Shown here: in pieces, positions 44,679-53,964 of the stretch
How the letters are laid out: each line of letters opens with the position of its first letter
Position numbering within the stretch: position 1 is the first letter of the stretch
NCBI RefSeq assembly: GCF_002087335.1
Contig: NZ_MWVJ01000016.1
Coordinates: 1-64,000 of the forward strand
Source: Pseudophaeobacter leonis
Lineage (GTDB): Bacteria; Pseudomonadota; Alphaproteobacteria; Rhodobacterales; Rhodobacteraceae
DNA length: 64,000 bases
Direction: 5' to 3'
The notes under the pieces: model-generated
Seen by the model: the letters and a program-made list of their open reading frames with translations, nothing else
Database searches by the model: none
Told to the model about the DNA's origin: nothing
Position numbers and translations under genes: made by a program

Positions 44679-44734
44679 AGACTGAACTGGCTGGACTGAG
44701 CGGGCTAGACTGAACTGGCTAGACTGAACTGGGG
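44679..44734. repeat. 14-bp tandem array (four copies) in the ribBA/racemase divergent gap
   Basis: Units at 44679, 44693, 44707 and 44721 resemble AGACTGAACTGGCT. This array lies between two start codons rather than at a stop, within the divergent promoter region of 44553-44782. Confidence 0.85.
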
Positions 44735-44782
44735 CAAAAGGGCTAAATTGGATACAATATGCATCAACAGGAGAGCCAGCCC

Positions 44783-45835
44783 ATGCGCGCATCCCGCATT
44801 CTTCAGGCCGTGGACGCCCATGCCGAGGGTGAACCTGGCCGTGTCATCACCGGCGGCATGCCCCTGCTGCGCGGCGCAACTGTGTTTGAGAAAAGGCAGG
44901 ATATGGCGGCAAACCATGATGACATTCGCCTGCAGATGCTACGTGAGCCACGCGGCAACCCAGGTCTGTGCGGCAATGCCATCGTGCCGCCCTGCCATCC
45001 GGATGCGGACGCAGGCTTTATTATTTTTGAGCAGAGGGAATACCCGCCGATGTCTGGCTCAAACACCATCTGCGTGGTCACTGTGCTGTTGGAAACCGGA
45101 ATTGTGCGCATGGTCGAGCCGGTGACCGAGCTCACTCTGGAGGCTCCGGCCGGGTTGATAAAGGTGCGCGCCGACTGTCGCGATGGCAAGGTGACCCGGG
45201 TAACCTTTCGCAATGTCGCGGCCTTTGCCATGCATCTGGATGCGCCGGTCGAGGTCGCAGGCCTTGGCACCCTCAAAGTGGACGTCGCCTGGGGCGGCAT
45301 GTTCTTTGTGCTGATTGACAGCGCCATGATCGGGCTGGACCCCAGCGCTGAAAACGGCGCCGAGATCGTGCGGATCAGCGAGGCCATCCGCCACGCCACG
45401 GCCGAACAGCTGCCCGTCAGCCACCCGGACAACCCGGCGATCACGGGCCCCAGCATCACCAACCTTTGGGCTGCGCCGCAGGATCCCGCCACCCATGGCC
45501 GCGGCGCTATCACCATCTCGACGGGCAGGTTTGACCCCGCCCGCCCGCAAGAGGCCAGCGGCATCCTCGACCGCTCTCCCTGCGGCACCGGCACCTGCGC
45601 CAAAATGGCCGTTCTGCACGCGCGCGGACAATTGGGGATTGGCGAGGATTATGTCAACGCAGGCCCGCTGGGGACCACCTTTAAAGGGCGCATTCTGGAG
45701 ACCACCCAGGTTGGCCCTTACCCGGCCATCGTGCCCAGCCTCTCAGGTCAGGGCTGGATCTACAGCCTCGCCTCCTACACGCTAGACCCCAGCGACCCCT
45801 TCCCCAGGGGCTACACCGTTGGCGATATGTGGTGA
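44783..45835 (+). CDS. Proline racemase superfamily enzyme (4-hydroxyproline epimerase-like), Ser/Cys active site
   Basis: A 350-residue protein of the proline racemase/hydroxyproline epimerase/dehydratase superfamily. RASRILQAVDAHAEGEPGRVITGGMP and RGNPGLCGNAIVPP are family motifs. The two active-site positions read MSGSNTICV (serine where proline racemase has cysteine) and DRSPCGTGTCAKMA (cysteine kept). Ser/Cys pairs occur in some characterised 4-hydroxyproline 2-epimerases, while 3-hydroxyproline dehydratases have Thr at the second site. AGGAG before 44783 favours this ATG over 44759. Confidence 0.8.
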   Translation: MRASRILQAVDAHAEGEPGRVITGGMPLLRGATVFEKRQDMAANHDDIRLQMLREPRGNPGLCGNAIVPPCHPDADAGFIIFEQREYPPMSGSNTICVVTVLLETGIVRMVEPVTELTLEAPAGLIKVRADCRDGKVTRVTFRNVAAFAMHLDAPVEVAGLGTLKVDVAWGGMFFVLIDSAMIGLDPSAENGAEIVRISEAIRHATAEQLPVSHPDNPAITGPSITNLWAAPQDPATHGRGAITISTGRFDPARPQEASGILDRSPCGTGTCAKMAVLHARGQLGIGEDYVNAGPLGTTFKGRILETTQVGPYPAIVPSLSGQGWIYSLASYTLDPSDPFPRGYTVGDMW

Positions 45836-45956
45836 CGCGCGCGCCGCGACAGCGGCGCGCGCCCGGCCCAACCGGGGCGATTTAATCTTTGATTCAATCG
45901 AACTGGGCGGGAGCCCCTGCTTCCTGAGCGAACGCGCAAAATGACGCCCCAAACAT

Positions 45957-45992
45957 AAAAAAGCCCGACACGGTTGCCAGGCCTTTTTCCTC
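45957..45992. terminator. Bidirectional terminator between the racemase-like gene and ribE
   Basis: AAAAAAGCC...GGCCTTTTT form a stem with one bulged base, with A and T tracts on the two sides, between convergent genes. Confidence 0.6.
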
Positions 45993-46009
45993 TGCAGAGT
46001 TCAGCTCAC

Positions 46010-46065
46010 AGGACTATCCGGCCAGGGCTATCCGGCCAGCGTAATCCAGCCAGGGCTATCCCGCC
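46010..46065 (-). repeat. 14-bp tandem array containing the ribE stop codon
   Basis: Four 14-bp units resembling GGCCGGATAGCCCT (minus strand) run from within the last ribE codons into the downstream gap; the ribE TAG is in the first unit and GATAG recurs in two later ones in other frames. Confidence 0.8.
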
Positions 46066-46643
46066 TCGTGCAGCCGTGCGACATAGCGGGCACGCGTATC
46101 AATCTCCAGGTTCACCTGATCGCCCAGCGCCACATCGCCCCAGGTGGTGACCTCTTTGGTGTGGGGAATGAAATTGATGCCAAACTCACAGCCCTCGACC
46201 GCGTTAACAGTCAAAGAGGTGCCATTCAGCGCCACCGAGCCCTTAGGGGCGATAAACCGTGCCAGCTCTTTTGGCGCCCGCAGGGTGACGCGGGTGCTGT
46301 CGCCCTCATCAACCAAGGCCACCACCTCGGCAACCCCGTCCACATGGCCAGAAACGATATGGCCTCCCAGCTCATCGCCAACCTTCAAGGCCCGCTCCAG
46401 ATTGACCCGTTTGCCAACCTTCCAGGCGCCGATATTGGTCTTGGAAACCGTCTCAGCCGAGATCTGCACATCGCAAAAATCCGCCCCCAGCTCAATCACC
46501 GTCAGGCAGACCCCATCCGAGGCAATCGAGGCCCCAAGATCAATGCCCCTGGTATCATATCCGGTTGTGATCCGGGCGCGCAGATCACCCTGCTGGTCCA
46601 GCTGCGCAATGGTTCCAATGTCAGTGACGATACCGGTGAACAT
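46056..46643 (-). CDS. ribE: Riboflavin synthase alpha subunit
   Basis: A 195-residue protein of two lumazine-binding barrels: MFTGIVTDIGTIAQL opens the first and HIVSGHVDGVAEVVALVDEG the second; SDGVCLTVIEL and LNGTSLTVNAVEG are the paired substrate sites. It dismutates two ribityllumazines to riboflavin. ribE is separated from ribD by three capsule genes and from ribBA by the racemase-like gene. Confidence 0.95.
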   Translation of the reverse strand: MFTGIVTDIGTIAQLDQQGDLRARITTGYDTRGIDLGASIASDGVCLTVIELGADFCDVQISAETVSKTNIGAWKVGKRVNLERALKVGDELGGHIVSGHVDGVAEVVALVDEGDSTRVTLRAPKELARFIAPKGSVALNGTSLTVNAVEGCEFGINFIPHTKEVTTWGDVALGDQVNLEIDTRARYVARLHEAG

Positions 46644-46995
46644 GGGGCCTCTCCTGGGCTTGGGTCGGGGACGTGGCTTAGGTCGGGGACGTGGTTTGGG
46701 GCGGGACCTAGCGACGGTTGGGACGTGGCGACGAATGCGAATTTCCCGCCCAGAGGTAGCCGAGGCGGCCAGCCTTCACAAGACCCCGAAAACCCGGACT
46801 GGACTGGACCAGACTGGCCCGGATCAGAATGGACTGGATGATTTGGCCAAACCAGCTCTTGTCGGCGCATCTTAATTGCCCTGAAAGCACCACCGCGCTA
46901 TTGCCATCTAACCGGGCCCGGTCGCTCCAGTCATAGTTTCGCCCTAGTCCGGCGCTATATTTCACTGACCCCGACCCAACTTGTGCTGTCCCAAC
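46644..46995. repeat. Divergent gap upstream of ribE and kpsS with two low-complexity repeat arrays
   Basis: The first array has 18-bp units at 46663 and 46681 (GGTCGGGGACGTGGCTTA type) and a degraded third at 46699. The second, about 46797-46845, is built from ACTGGACTGGA-like words. No FMN riboswitch motif was seen. Both promoters must lie in this 352-bp gap, but no clear -10/-35 pair was found. Confidence 0.6.
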
Positions 46996-48288
46996 ATGCA
47001 ACATCCTACTCCAGATCAACGCGCCTTCCTGTTTCTGCAGGGACCACATGGACCGTTTTTCAACGGCCTTGGAGAGATGCTGCGCACCGCAGGATGTGCT
47101 GTTTGGCGCATCGGGTTCAACGCAGGCGATCAGACCTTTTGGCGCAACAAACGCAGCTATCTGGGCTTTCGCGGGCAGATTTCAGACTGGCCCGCCTTTT
47201 TTGAACAAACCTGTCGCGACAAACAGATCACCGATATCGTGCTCTATGGCGACACCCGCCCGATCCATGCCCAGGCCATAGCCGCCGCCAAGGCCCTGGG
47301 CCTTCAGGTCCATGTTTTTGAAGAGGGCTACCTGCGGCCCTATTGGGTCACCTATGAGCGCGATGGCTCTAACGGAAATTCACGCCTGATGCAGACCACC
47401 GTTAGCGAGATGCAGGCCGCACTGGAACGCTCGGATCTGGAGGCACCCCTGCCGCCGTCCCATTGGGGCGATATGCGCCAGCATGTGTTTTACGGCGCGC
47501 TGTATCATTGGTTTGTGATGTTCTGGAACCGCAGCTATCGCAACTTTCAGCCGCATCGCGCCCTGCCGGTCACCCGCGAATTCCAGCTCTACCTCAAGCG
47601 GTTGCTGCTGATGCCGCTGCAGGCCCTCGAGCGGCGCCGCGCCACCCGCCGTATTCGCAATGGGGGTTTCCCCTATCATCTGGCGCTTTTGCAGCTGGAA
47701 CACGACAGCTCGTTTCAGATGCATTCACCGTTTGACAGCATGGGCGATTTTCTGGCCGAGGTCCTCTCCGGGTTTGCCGCTGGCGCGCCGCGCCACCACC
47801 ATCTGGTAATCAAGGCCCACCCGTTGGAAGATGGCCGCAGCCCGATCCGCCGCGAGCTGCGCCGTCTGGCGAAGGCCCATGGCATAGAGAACCGCGTCCA
47901 CTATGTGCGTGGCGGCAAGCTTGCCGAGCTGCTGAACGAAGCCCGGACTGCCGTCACCGTCAACTCTACGGCCGGCCAGCAGGTTTTGTGGGGGGGCATT
48001 CCGCTCAAAAACTTTGGCGCGGCCGTCTATGACAAAGAGGAGTTCACCTCGGACCAGACCCTGGCGCAGTTCTTTGCCACCCCGGCCCGGCCTGACAATC
48101 GCGCCTACAAGGACTACCGCCGCTATCTGCTGGAGACCTCACAGGTTCCAGGCGGGTGTTATTCTCGCTCCGGTCGGCGCCAACTGCTGCGCCATGTGGT
48201 CGACATGATGCTCAGCCCGCATGACCCCTATGATGCCCTGCGTCATGGCACAGCGGCTCCGCGGCAACAGTTATCCCTGGTCCGGTGA
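46996..48288 (+). CDS. kpsS: Capsular polysaccharide Kdo transferase, KpsS-like
   Basis: A 430-residue cytoplasmic protein. FLFLQGPHGPFFNGLGEMLRTAGC opens the KpsS/LipB-type domain, and VFEEGYLRPYWVTYER plus VKAHPLEDGRSPIRREL and TVNSTAGQQVLWGGIPLKNFG are the conserved GT99-like motifs. With KpsC it builds the poly-Kdo linker that anchors group 2-type capsule to a lipid. It opens a three-gene capsule set with the outer-membrane exporter and KpsC. Confidence 0.85.
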   Translation: MQHPTPDQRAFLFLQGPHGPFFNGLGEMLRTAGCAVWRIGFNAGDQTFWRNKRSYLGFRGQISDWPAFFEQTCRDKQITDIVLYGDTRPIHAQAIAAAKALGLQVHVFEEGYLRPYWVTYERDGSNGNSRLMQTTVSEMQAALERSDLEAPLPPSHWGDMRQHVFYGALYHWFVMFWNRSYRNFQPHRALPVTREFQLYLKRLLLMPLQALERRRATRRIRNGGFPYHLALLQLEHDSSFQMHSPFDSMGDFLAEVLSGFAAGAPRHHHLVIKAHPLEDGRSPIRRELRRLAKAHGIENRVHYVRGGKLAELLNEARTAVTVNSTAGQQVLWGGIPLKNFGAAVYDKEEFTSDQTLAQFFATPARPDNRAYKDYRRYLLETSQVPGGCYSRSGRRQLLRHVVDMMLSPHDPYDALRHGTAAPRQQLSLVR

Positions 48289-48383
48289 GCGAAACCTCTC
48301 GCAAGACTGGATTTTCTCCTGATACCGCGTTAGTCTGGCTAAAAAACTGAGGCAGAATAATAATAGGTCGAGGAGACCGAGCA

Positions 48384-49517
48384 GTGAAAAACGTACCCCT
48401 TCGCTGGGCACGGCCCTTTGCGATTCTGGCTGCACTGGCGCTGGCCGCCTCTTGCAGTCTGCCTAAAGTCGGCCCCAATAAACGTGAAATTTTCGCCGGA
48501 TCCGTGCAAAAAGAAGGCGATGCCTTTATCGTATCCGTCAATGACCGCGTGACCCGCGCCACGGCTGTTGTTCCCGCCCTCGGGTTCTCAGAGAGCTTTG
48601 TCAATGCCGGCCGCCTTACATCAGACACCATCCGTCCGGGCGACGTGCTGGGCCTGACAATCTGGGAAAACGTCGACGACGGTCTGCTGGCAAGCGAAGC
48701 CACCAATGCCACCGCTCTCGAAGAAGTGCAGGTCGACAGTGCCGGCTATATCTTTGTGCCCTATGCTGGCCGCCTGCGCGCCTCGGGGAACACCCCCGAT
48801 CAGCTGCGCGAAGTCATCACCAAAAAGCTAGAAGACCAGACCCCGGACCCACAGGTGCAGGTGCGCCGCGTGGCGGGTGATGGCTCCACCGTCAGCCTGA
48901 CCGGCGCGGTTGGCGGTCAGGGCGTCTATGCCATTGAGCGCCCAACCCGGACTCTGTCAACTATGCTGGCCCGGGCCGGCGGCGTGGCGATTGAGCCTGA
49001 GATTGCCCAGATCACCGTGATCCGGGGATCACAACAGGGCAAGATCTGGTTCCAGGATCTGTTCAAGCACCCAGAGCTGGACATCGCCCTGCGCGGCGGC
49101 GACCGCATTCTGGTTGAAGCCGACAGCCGTTCCTTTACCGCTCTTGGTGCCACCAGCGCGCAGGCACGTGTCGCCTTTGAGAGCCAGGACCTCTCCGCTC
49201 TGGAAGCGATTGCACAGGTCGGCGGCCTGATCTCAACCACCTCTGACCCGACCGGCGTCTTTGTGTTTCGCAATGAGCCCGCAGAAATTGCCAATCAGGT
49301 GCTGGGACGCGATGACCTTATCGGTGCGCAGCGCATGGTCTATGTCCTGAACCTGACCCAGCCAAACGGGTTGTTCGTCGCCCGCGATTTTGTGGTGCGT
49401 GACGAGGACACGCTTTATGTCACCGAAGCACCCTACGCCCAGTGGACCAAGACGATCTCGCTGCTTGCCAGCCCGCTGACACCGCTTGCCAGCGTCCAAA
49501 CCCTGTTTGGCAGCTAA
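48384..49517 (+). CDS. Polysaccharide export outer-membrane lipoprotein (Wza/KpsD-like)
   Basis: A 377-residue lipoprotein: the signal ends LALAASC with the lipid-carrying cysteine at residue 24. IRPGDVLGLTIWENVDDGLL starts the polysaccharide export domain; VDSAGYIFVPYAGRLRASGNT follows, and SLTGAVGGQGVYAIERPTRTL and LGATSAQARVAFESQDLSALEAIAQVGGL are SLBB-like beta-grasp repeats. It would form the outer-membrane capsule channel. It lies between kpsS and kpsC. Confidence 0.85.
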   Translation: MKNVPLRWARPFAILAALALAASCSLPKVGPNKREIFAGSVQKEGDAFIVSVNDRVTRATAVVPALGFSESFVNAGRLTSDTIRPGDVLGLTIWENVDDGLLASEATNATALEEVQVDSAGYIFVPYAGRLRASGNTPDQLREVITKKLEDQTPDPQVQVRRVAGDGSTVSLTGAVGGQGVYAIERPTRTLSTMLARAGGVAIEPEIAQITVIRGSQQGKIWFQDLFKHPELDIALRGGDRILVEADSRSFTALGATSAQARVAFESQDLSALEAIAQVGGLISTTSDPTGVFVFRNEPAEIANQVLGRDDLIGAQRMVYVLNLTQPNGLFVARDFVVRDEDTLYVTEAPYAQWTKTISLLASPLTPLASVQTLFGS

Positions 49518-49521
49518 TGGT

Positions 49522-51551
49522 ATGACCGGCTCATCAGCCACATCAAAAATCACATCAAAAGCCGGGGGCCAGGGCTCTCGGCTTTTTGTTTACAATGGGG
49601 GGTTTCTGACCCAAACGCGGCTGCGGCGCATCCTTGGCCTGGCTGGCTATCAAATCCGCCTCGGCCTGCCGCAGACGGGTGATTATGTCGGCATATGGGG
49701 CAACTCTCCCACCGCGCATCGCGGCCGCAGCAGTTTGGCAAAACACGGCGCCAAACTGCTGCGGGTCGAAGACGCCTTTCTGCGTTCCATCCACCCGGGC
49801 CGCTCAGGCGAGCCGCCGCTGGGATTGCTGCTGGACCGCAAGGGGCTGTATTTCGACCCCTCCGCCCCTTCCGATCTGGAAGAGCTTTTGGCCACTCACC
49901 CGCTGGATGACAGCCATATGATGCGGCGTGCCCGCAACGCCATTGGTCGTTTGCAGGACGCGCATCTGAGCAAATACAACAGCTTTTCTCCCGAGGCGCC
50001 AGTTCCGGACCCCGGCTATGTTCTGGTGGTGGACCAGCTGCGCGGGGATGCATCGGTCACGGCGTCTAGGGCGGATCGTGCCCGCTTTTGTGAAATGCTG
50101 GTTTTCGCCCAGGAGGAGAGCCCCGGCGCCCGCATCCTGATCAAAACTCACCCGGAAACGCGCGAAGGCCATCGTCCCGGCCATTTCACCGACAAGGACG
50201 CGCAGGGACGCATCTCGCTGTTCAGCGCCGCCGTCTCGCCCTGGGCCCTGCTTGAGGGGGCAATTGCCGTCTACACGGTCTCTTCTCAGCTCGGCTTTGA
50301 GGCCATTCTTGCCGGCCACAAACCCCGCGTCTTTGGTCAGCCCTTTTATGCAGGCTGGGGCCTCACCCAGGACGAAGACCCGGTCACGCGGCGGCAACGC
50401 AAACTGACGCGGGCGCAGTTGTTTTCGGCAGCGATGTTTCTCTATCCAACCTGGTATGATCCTTTCACCAACCGGCTTTGCGCGCTGGAGCGGGTGATCG
50501 ACTGCCTTGAAGCCAGCGCCCGGGCCCGGCGTCAGGACAGGGCGGGCTGGACGGCCTCTGGCATGCGGCTGTGGAAGCGCAAGCCGCTGCAGGGCTTCTT
50601 TGGTCAAACGAAGAGATTGCAATTCACTGAAGAGCCGGAAAAAGCCCGCAAAAGCGGTCGCAACTGGATGGTCTGGGCTGGCAAGGCCACCAAGAGCCAC
50701 GCCGGGGCCACCCATGTTGAAGATGGCTTTTTGCGCTCGCGTGGGTTGGGCGCCAAACTGGTGCCGCCGATGTCTTTGGTGCTGGACCGTCAGGGCATAT
50801 ACTATGATCCGCGCCAGCCGTCAGATCTGGATGACCTGATCGCAAAACGGGCTGACCTCGGCCCCTACGAGGCGCTGCGGGCCGAAGCGCTGGTGCAGCA
50901 GCTGATCCGCAACAGCCTGTCAACATACAACCTGACCGGCGAGGTGCCTGATCGCCCCCCGGCCATCGCATTCTGGTGCCGGGGCAGATCGAAGACGATG
51001 CCTCGATCCTGGCCGGATGCGGCCGCATCAAGACCAACCTCGCGCTGCTGCGCGCTACCCGCAAAGCCAACCCAAAGGCCGTTATCATCTACAAACCCCA
51101 CCCGGATGTCGAAGCGGGCCTGCGTCCGGGGGAAATCGTGCCAGAGCACCTCGCTGATGTGGTGGCCAGCAACAGCGACCCCATGGCGCTGCTGGATATG
51201 GTGCAGGAGGTCTGGACCATGACCTCTCTGCTCGGGTTCGAAGCCCTGTTGCGGGGCGTCAAGGTAACACCGCTGGGCGTGCCGTTCTATGCCGGCTGGG
51301 GCCTGACGCAGGACAAACGAACAGCGCCCGCCTGGCGCAAGGCCCGCCCCGAGCTTCTGGGCCTCGCCCATGCCGTCCTCATTGACTATCCGCGTTACTT
51401 TGACCCCATCACCCGCCAGCCCTGCCCGCCCGAAGTGGTGGTCGAGCGCTTGATCTCAGGCGTTCAGCCCAATCCGGGCCTTGGCAACAGGGCCTTGGCA
51501 AAACTGCAGGGGGTTTTTGCCACCTATGCACATCTTTGGCGGCGGGGCTGA
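49522..51551 (+). CDS. kpsC: Capsular polysaccharide Kdo transferase, KpsC-like, frameshifted
   Basis: About 675 residues with the duplicated layout of KpsC: two related halves each containing VEDAFLRS or VEDGFLRSRGLGA, LLLDRKGLYFDP or LVLDRQGIYYDP, KTHPE or KPHPDVEAG, and QPFYAGWGLTQDED or VPFYAGWGLTQDKR. The halves are dual Kdo transferases making the capsule linker. One G seems missing near 50961, which breaks PPGHRILVPGQIEDDASIL in the second half. A 12-bp repeat (ACATCAAAAAT/ACATCAAAAGC) lies in the N-terminal codons. Confidence 0.9.
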
Positions 51552-51554
51552 ACA

Positions 51555-51610
51555 CACCGGACGCATCACAGCCGATCTCCGCCAACCTCACAGCCAATCT
51601 CAGCTGGCGC
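51555..51610 (-). repeat. 22-bp imperfect duplication at the ribD 3' end
   Basis: On the minus strand GAGATTGGCTGTGAGG and GAGATCGGCTGTGATG occur 22 bp apart, starting immediately after the ribD TGA. Confidence 0.6.
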
Positions 51611-52697
51611 GTTGCCAGCGGTGCATTACATCCGCAGCAATCGGGCCAACCTCAATCAGATCAAATCTGTTGGCCGCCTCAAGACTACCAAGCCCCAGCG
51701 CGCCAATCGAGGGCAGGCCCTCAGCGCCAATGCCAAGCCCGGCGGTAAAGCCAATCAGCTCGTCCACCAAATCAAAGGCAAGCAGCGAGGCCGCCAGGGC
51801 ACTGCCCCCTTCACAAAACACCCGGGTCAGCCCGGCCTTGCCAAGCTGTTGCAAAATATCATGCGCGTCCAGTTGTATGCCGCGACTGGCACAGGGCAGA
51901 AGACGCGCGCCCAGGCCCTCCCAGGCCTGTTTGCGTTCCATATCAGCCCCCTGCCCATGGCAGAGCCAGAGCGGTACATCCCGCGCTGAGCGGGCCAGCT
52001 GGCTGATCAGCGGCAGATCCAGATGGCGCGAAATCACCACCCGCACCGGCTGATGCGCGACGCCAAGATCACGCACGGTCAGCGATGGATCATCCGCGCG
52101 CGCCGTGCCTCCGCCAACCATGACCGCATCGTGCCGCGCCCGCATGGCATGCACCGCACGGCGGGCTTCTGGTCCGGTGATCCATTTGCTTTGGCCCGTC
52201 CCGGTGGCAATGCGCCCATCAAAACTGCTGGCCATCTTGAGCGTCACCAGCGGGCGCCCCTGTTCTGTCTTGAAGAAAAATCCTGCGTGGTCACGGGCGG
52301 CCTCCTCGGCCAACACCCCGGTTTTGACCGAGATTCCTGCGCGGCGCAGCATCTCAAACCCCTGCCCCGAAACCCGGGGATCACTGTCGCCGATCGCCGC
52401 GACCGCCCGAGACACACCAGCGTCAATCAAGGCCTGGGCACAGGGGGCAGTGTTGCCCTGATGCGAGCAGGGCTCAAGCGTCACATAGGCGGTCGCGCCC
52501 TGCGCCAGAGCGCCAGCCTGTGCCAGCGCTTCGGTTTCGGCATGCGGACGCCCTCCGGGTTTGGTCCAGCCGCGCCCGACAATGCGCCCCTCGCGCACCA
52601 CCACACAGCCCACGGCTGGGTTAGGCCAACAATTGCCCTCCCCGCCCCGCCCAAGCGACAGGGCCAGGGCCATATACCTGGTATCCGTATGCGTCAC
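51600..52697 (-). CDS. ribD: Bifunctional riboflavin deaminase/reductase
   Basis: A 365-residue protein with an N-terminal cytidine-deaminase-like domain: GRPHAETEAL and LEPCSHQGNTAPC provide the zinc ligands and catalytic glutamate. The C-terminal reductase domain has LKMASSFDGRIATGTGQSKWITG and FCEGGSALAASLLA. It makes the pyrimidine precursor of riboflavin. The GTG at 52697 gives the usual short RibD N-terminus; an in-frame GTG at 52727 is possible but lies in repeat DNA. Confidence 0.95.
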   Translation of the reverse strand: MTHTDTRYMALALSLGRGGEGNCWPNPAVGCVVVREGRIVGRGWTKPGGRPHAETEALAQAGALAQGATAYVTLEPCSHQGNTAPCAQALIDAGVSRAVAAIGDSDPRVSGQGFEMLRRAGISVKTGVLAEEAARDHAGFFFKTEQGRPLVTLKMASSFDGRIATGTGQSKWITGPEARRAVHAMRARHDAVMVGGGTARADDPSLTVRDLGVAHQPVRVVISRHLDLPLISQLARSARDVPLWLCHGQGADMERKQAWEGLGARLLPCASRGIQLDAHDILQQLGKAGLTRVFCEGGSALAASLLAFDLVDELIGFTAGLGIGAEGLPSIGALGLGSLEAANRFDLIEVGPIAADVMHRWQRAS

Positions 52698-52726
52698 GTT
52701 TCGTCCGCCAATTCCTGTCAGCCTCA

Positions 52727-52816
52727 CACCCGGATCGGGCCAATACAGATCGGGCCTGTATCAATCAGGCCCGTGTCAATCAGGCCTGTTCCAATTGGAC
52801 CTGTAGCGATCCGGGC
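52727..52816 (-). repeat. 15-bp tandem array (six copies) between nrdR and ribD
   Basis: Six consecutive 15-bp units (minus strand, GGCCTGATTGATACA type) at 52802, 52787, 52772, 52757, 52742 and 52727. They fill the gap just before the ribD start and about 80 bp after the nrdR stop. Confidence 0.85.
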
Positions 52817-52896
52817 ATTGCTGAGCCTCGTCCGTTGAAATACTGCCGCAGTCACCTCTTGTGCACCGCGACAGAGCGCTCTCTTTTGTGTGGGGT

Positions 52897-53367
52897 TCAC
52901 TCTTCTCCGGGAGGAACCTGTGGCCGCAATTCGTGGACAAAATCCTCAAAATCATCAGCCGCCTGGAAGTTTTTGTAAACGCTGGCAAAGCGCACATAGG
53001 CCACGGTATCAATCCGCGCCAGGGCCTCCATCACGATCTCGCCGATCTTGCTCGAGGAGATATCCGCCTCGCCCATGCTTTCAAGTCGGCGCACAATGCC
53101 AGAGATCATCTGATCAATCCGCTCCGGGTCAATCGGGCGTTTTTGCATCGAAATACGGATCGAGCGCTCTAGCTTGTCGCGATCAAAATCTTCGCGTTTG
53201 CCGTTGGTTTTGACCCCCACCAGACCGCGCAACTGGACCCTCTCATAGGTGGTAAAACGGCCGCCACAGGCAGGACAAAAGCGGCGCCGACGGATCGATA
53301 CGTGATCCTCGGCCGGGCGAGAGTCTTTAACCTGAGTGTCGATATTCCCGCAAAACGGACAGCGCAT
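52897..53367 (-). CDS. nrdR: Transcriptional repressor NrdR
   Basis: A 156-residue regulator of ribonucleotide reductase genes. [21 protein letters not shown] with [15 protein letters not shown] forms the zinc ribbon; the following ATP-cone domain ([19 protein letters not shown]) senses dATP/ATP. It heads the riboflavin gene block, as in many bacteria. The start is fixed by the MRCPFC motif; the upstream ATG at 53388 adds only seven residues. Confidence 0.95.
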   Translation of the reverse strand: MRCPFCGNIDTQVKDSRPAEDHVSIRRRRFCPACGGRFTTYERVQLRGLVGVKTNGKREDFDRDKLERSIRISMQKRPIDPERIDQMISGIVRRLESMGEADISSSKIGEIVMEALARIDTVAYVRFASVYKNFQAADDFEDFVHELRPQVPPGEE

Positions 53368-53487
53368 CTGCCGATCCCCTTTTCTCAATACCTATCATTT
53401 GTGCCAAAATCTGCACACTTATCCACAACTATAGGCCAGCCGCTAGGAATTGGGTAGAGGAGAAATTCAACCGCTAGATCAAGCGGC

Positions 53488-53907
53488 TCAAAGGCTGATA
53501 TGCGCCAAAACCTTGCGACGATGAGGTGCTTCGCGGTGCTCAAACAGGTAGACCCCCTGCCAGGTGCCCAGGGCCAGCTCTGCATTTGTGACAGGGATAG
53601 ACCGGCTGACGGGCAGCATCGCCGCCTTGATATGCGCGGGCATATCGTCCGGCCCCTCATAAGTATGGCGCAGATAGCGCATTGAAGGGTGATCGGACGG
53701 CGGCACCAAGCGGGTAAAAAACGCCTGCAAATCGCCCTGGACCTCAGGGTCGGCGTTTTCCTGGATCAACAAAGAGCAGGAGGTGTGGCGGACAAACAGC
53801 GTCACAAGCCCGCAGGAGATTGCAGCCTCTGCCAGCCAGTGCCGTAAATCTGCGGTGAACTCATACAGGCCCGGGCCCTGCGTGCTAATTTCAAATTGCT
53901 TTTGCAT
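53488..53907 (-). CDS. YjbQ-family protein (secondary thiamine-phosphate-synthase-like)
   Basis: A 139-residue UPF0047/YjbQ protein: GLVTLFVRHTSCSLLIQENAD with conserved His and Cys, HPSMRYLRHTYEGPDDMPAHIKAAMLP and LGTWQGVYLFEHREAPHRRKV. Members have weak thiamine-phosphate-synthase activity in vitro, but their physiological role is uncertain. It appears monocistronic, 120 bp from nrdR on the same strand. Confidence 0.9.
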   Translation of the reverse strand: MQKQFEISTQGPGLYEFTADLRHWLAEAAISCGLVTLFVRHTSCSLLIQENADPEVQGDLQAFFTRLVPPSDHPSMRYLRHTYEGPDDMPAHIKAAMLPVSRSIPVTNAELALGTWQGVYLFEHREAPHRRKVLAHISL

Positions 53908-53964
53908 GCATCAAATCTGTCGCGGCAGGCAAGATTTCGCAAGAGCAACCCACCGCGTTCCCGA

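Noticed and set aside
46644-46995. FMN riboswitch upstream of ribE or in the ribBA leader
   Set aside because: No RFN-type conserved blocks could be found in either leader; the visible structure is repeat DNA.
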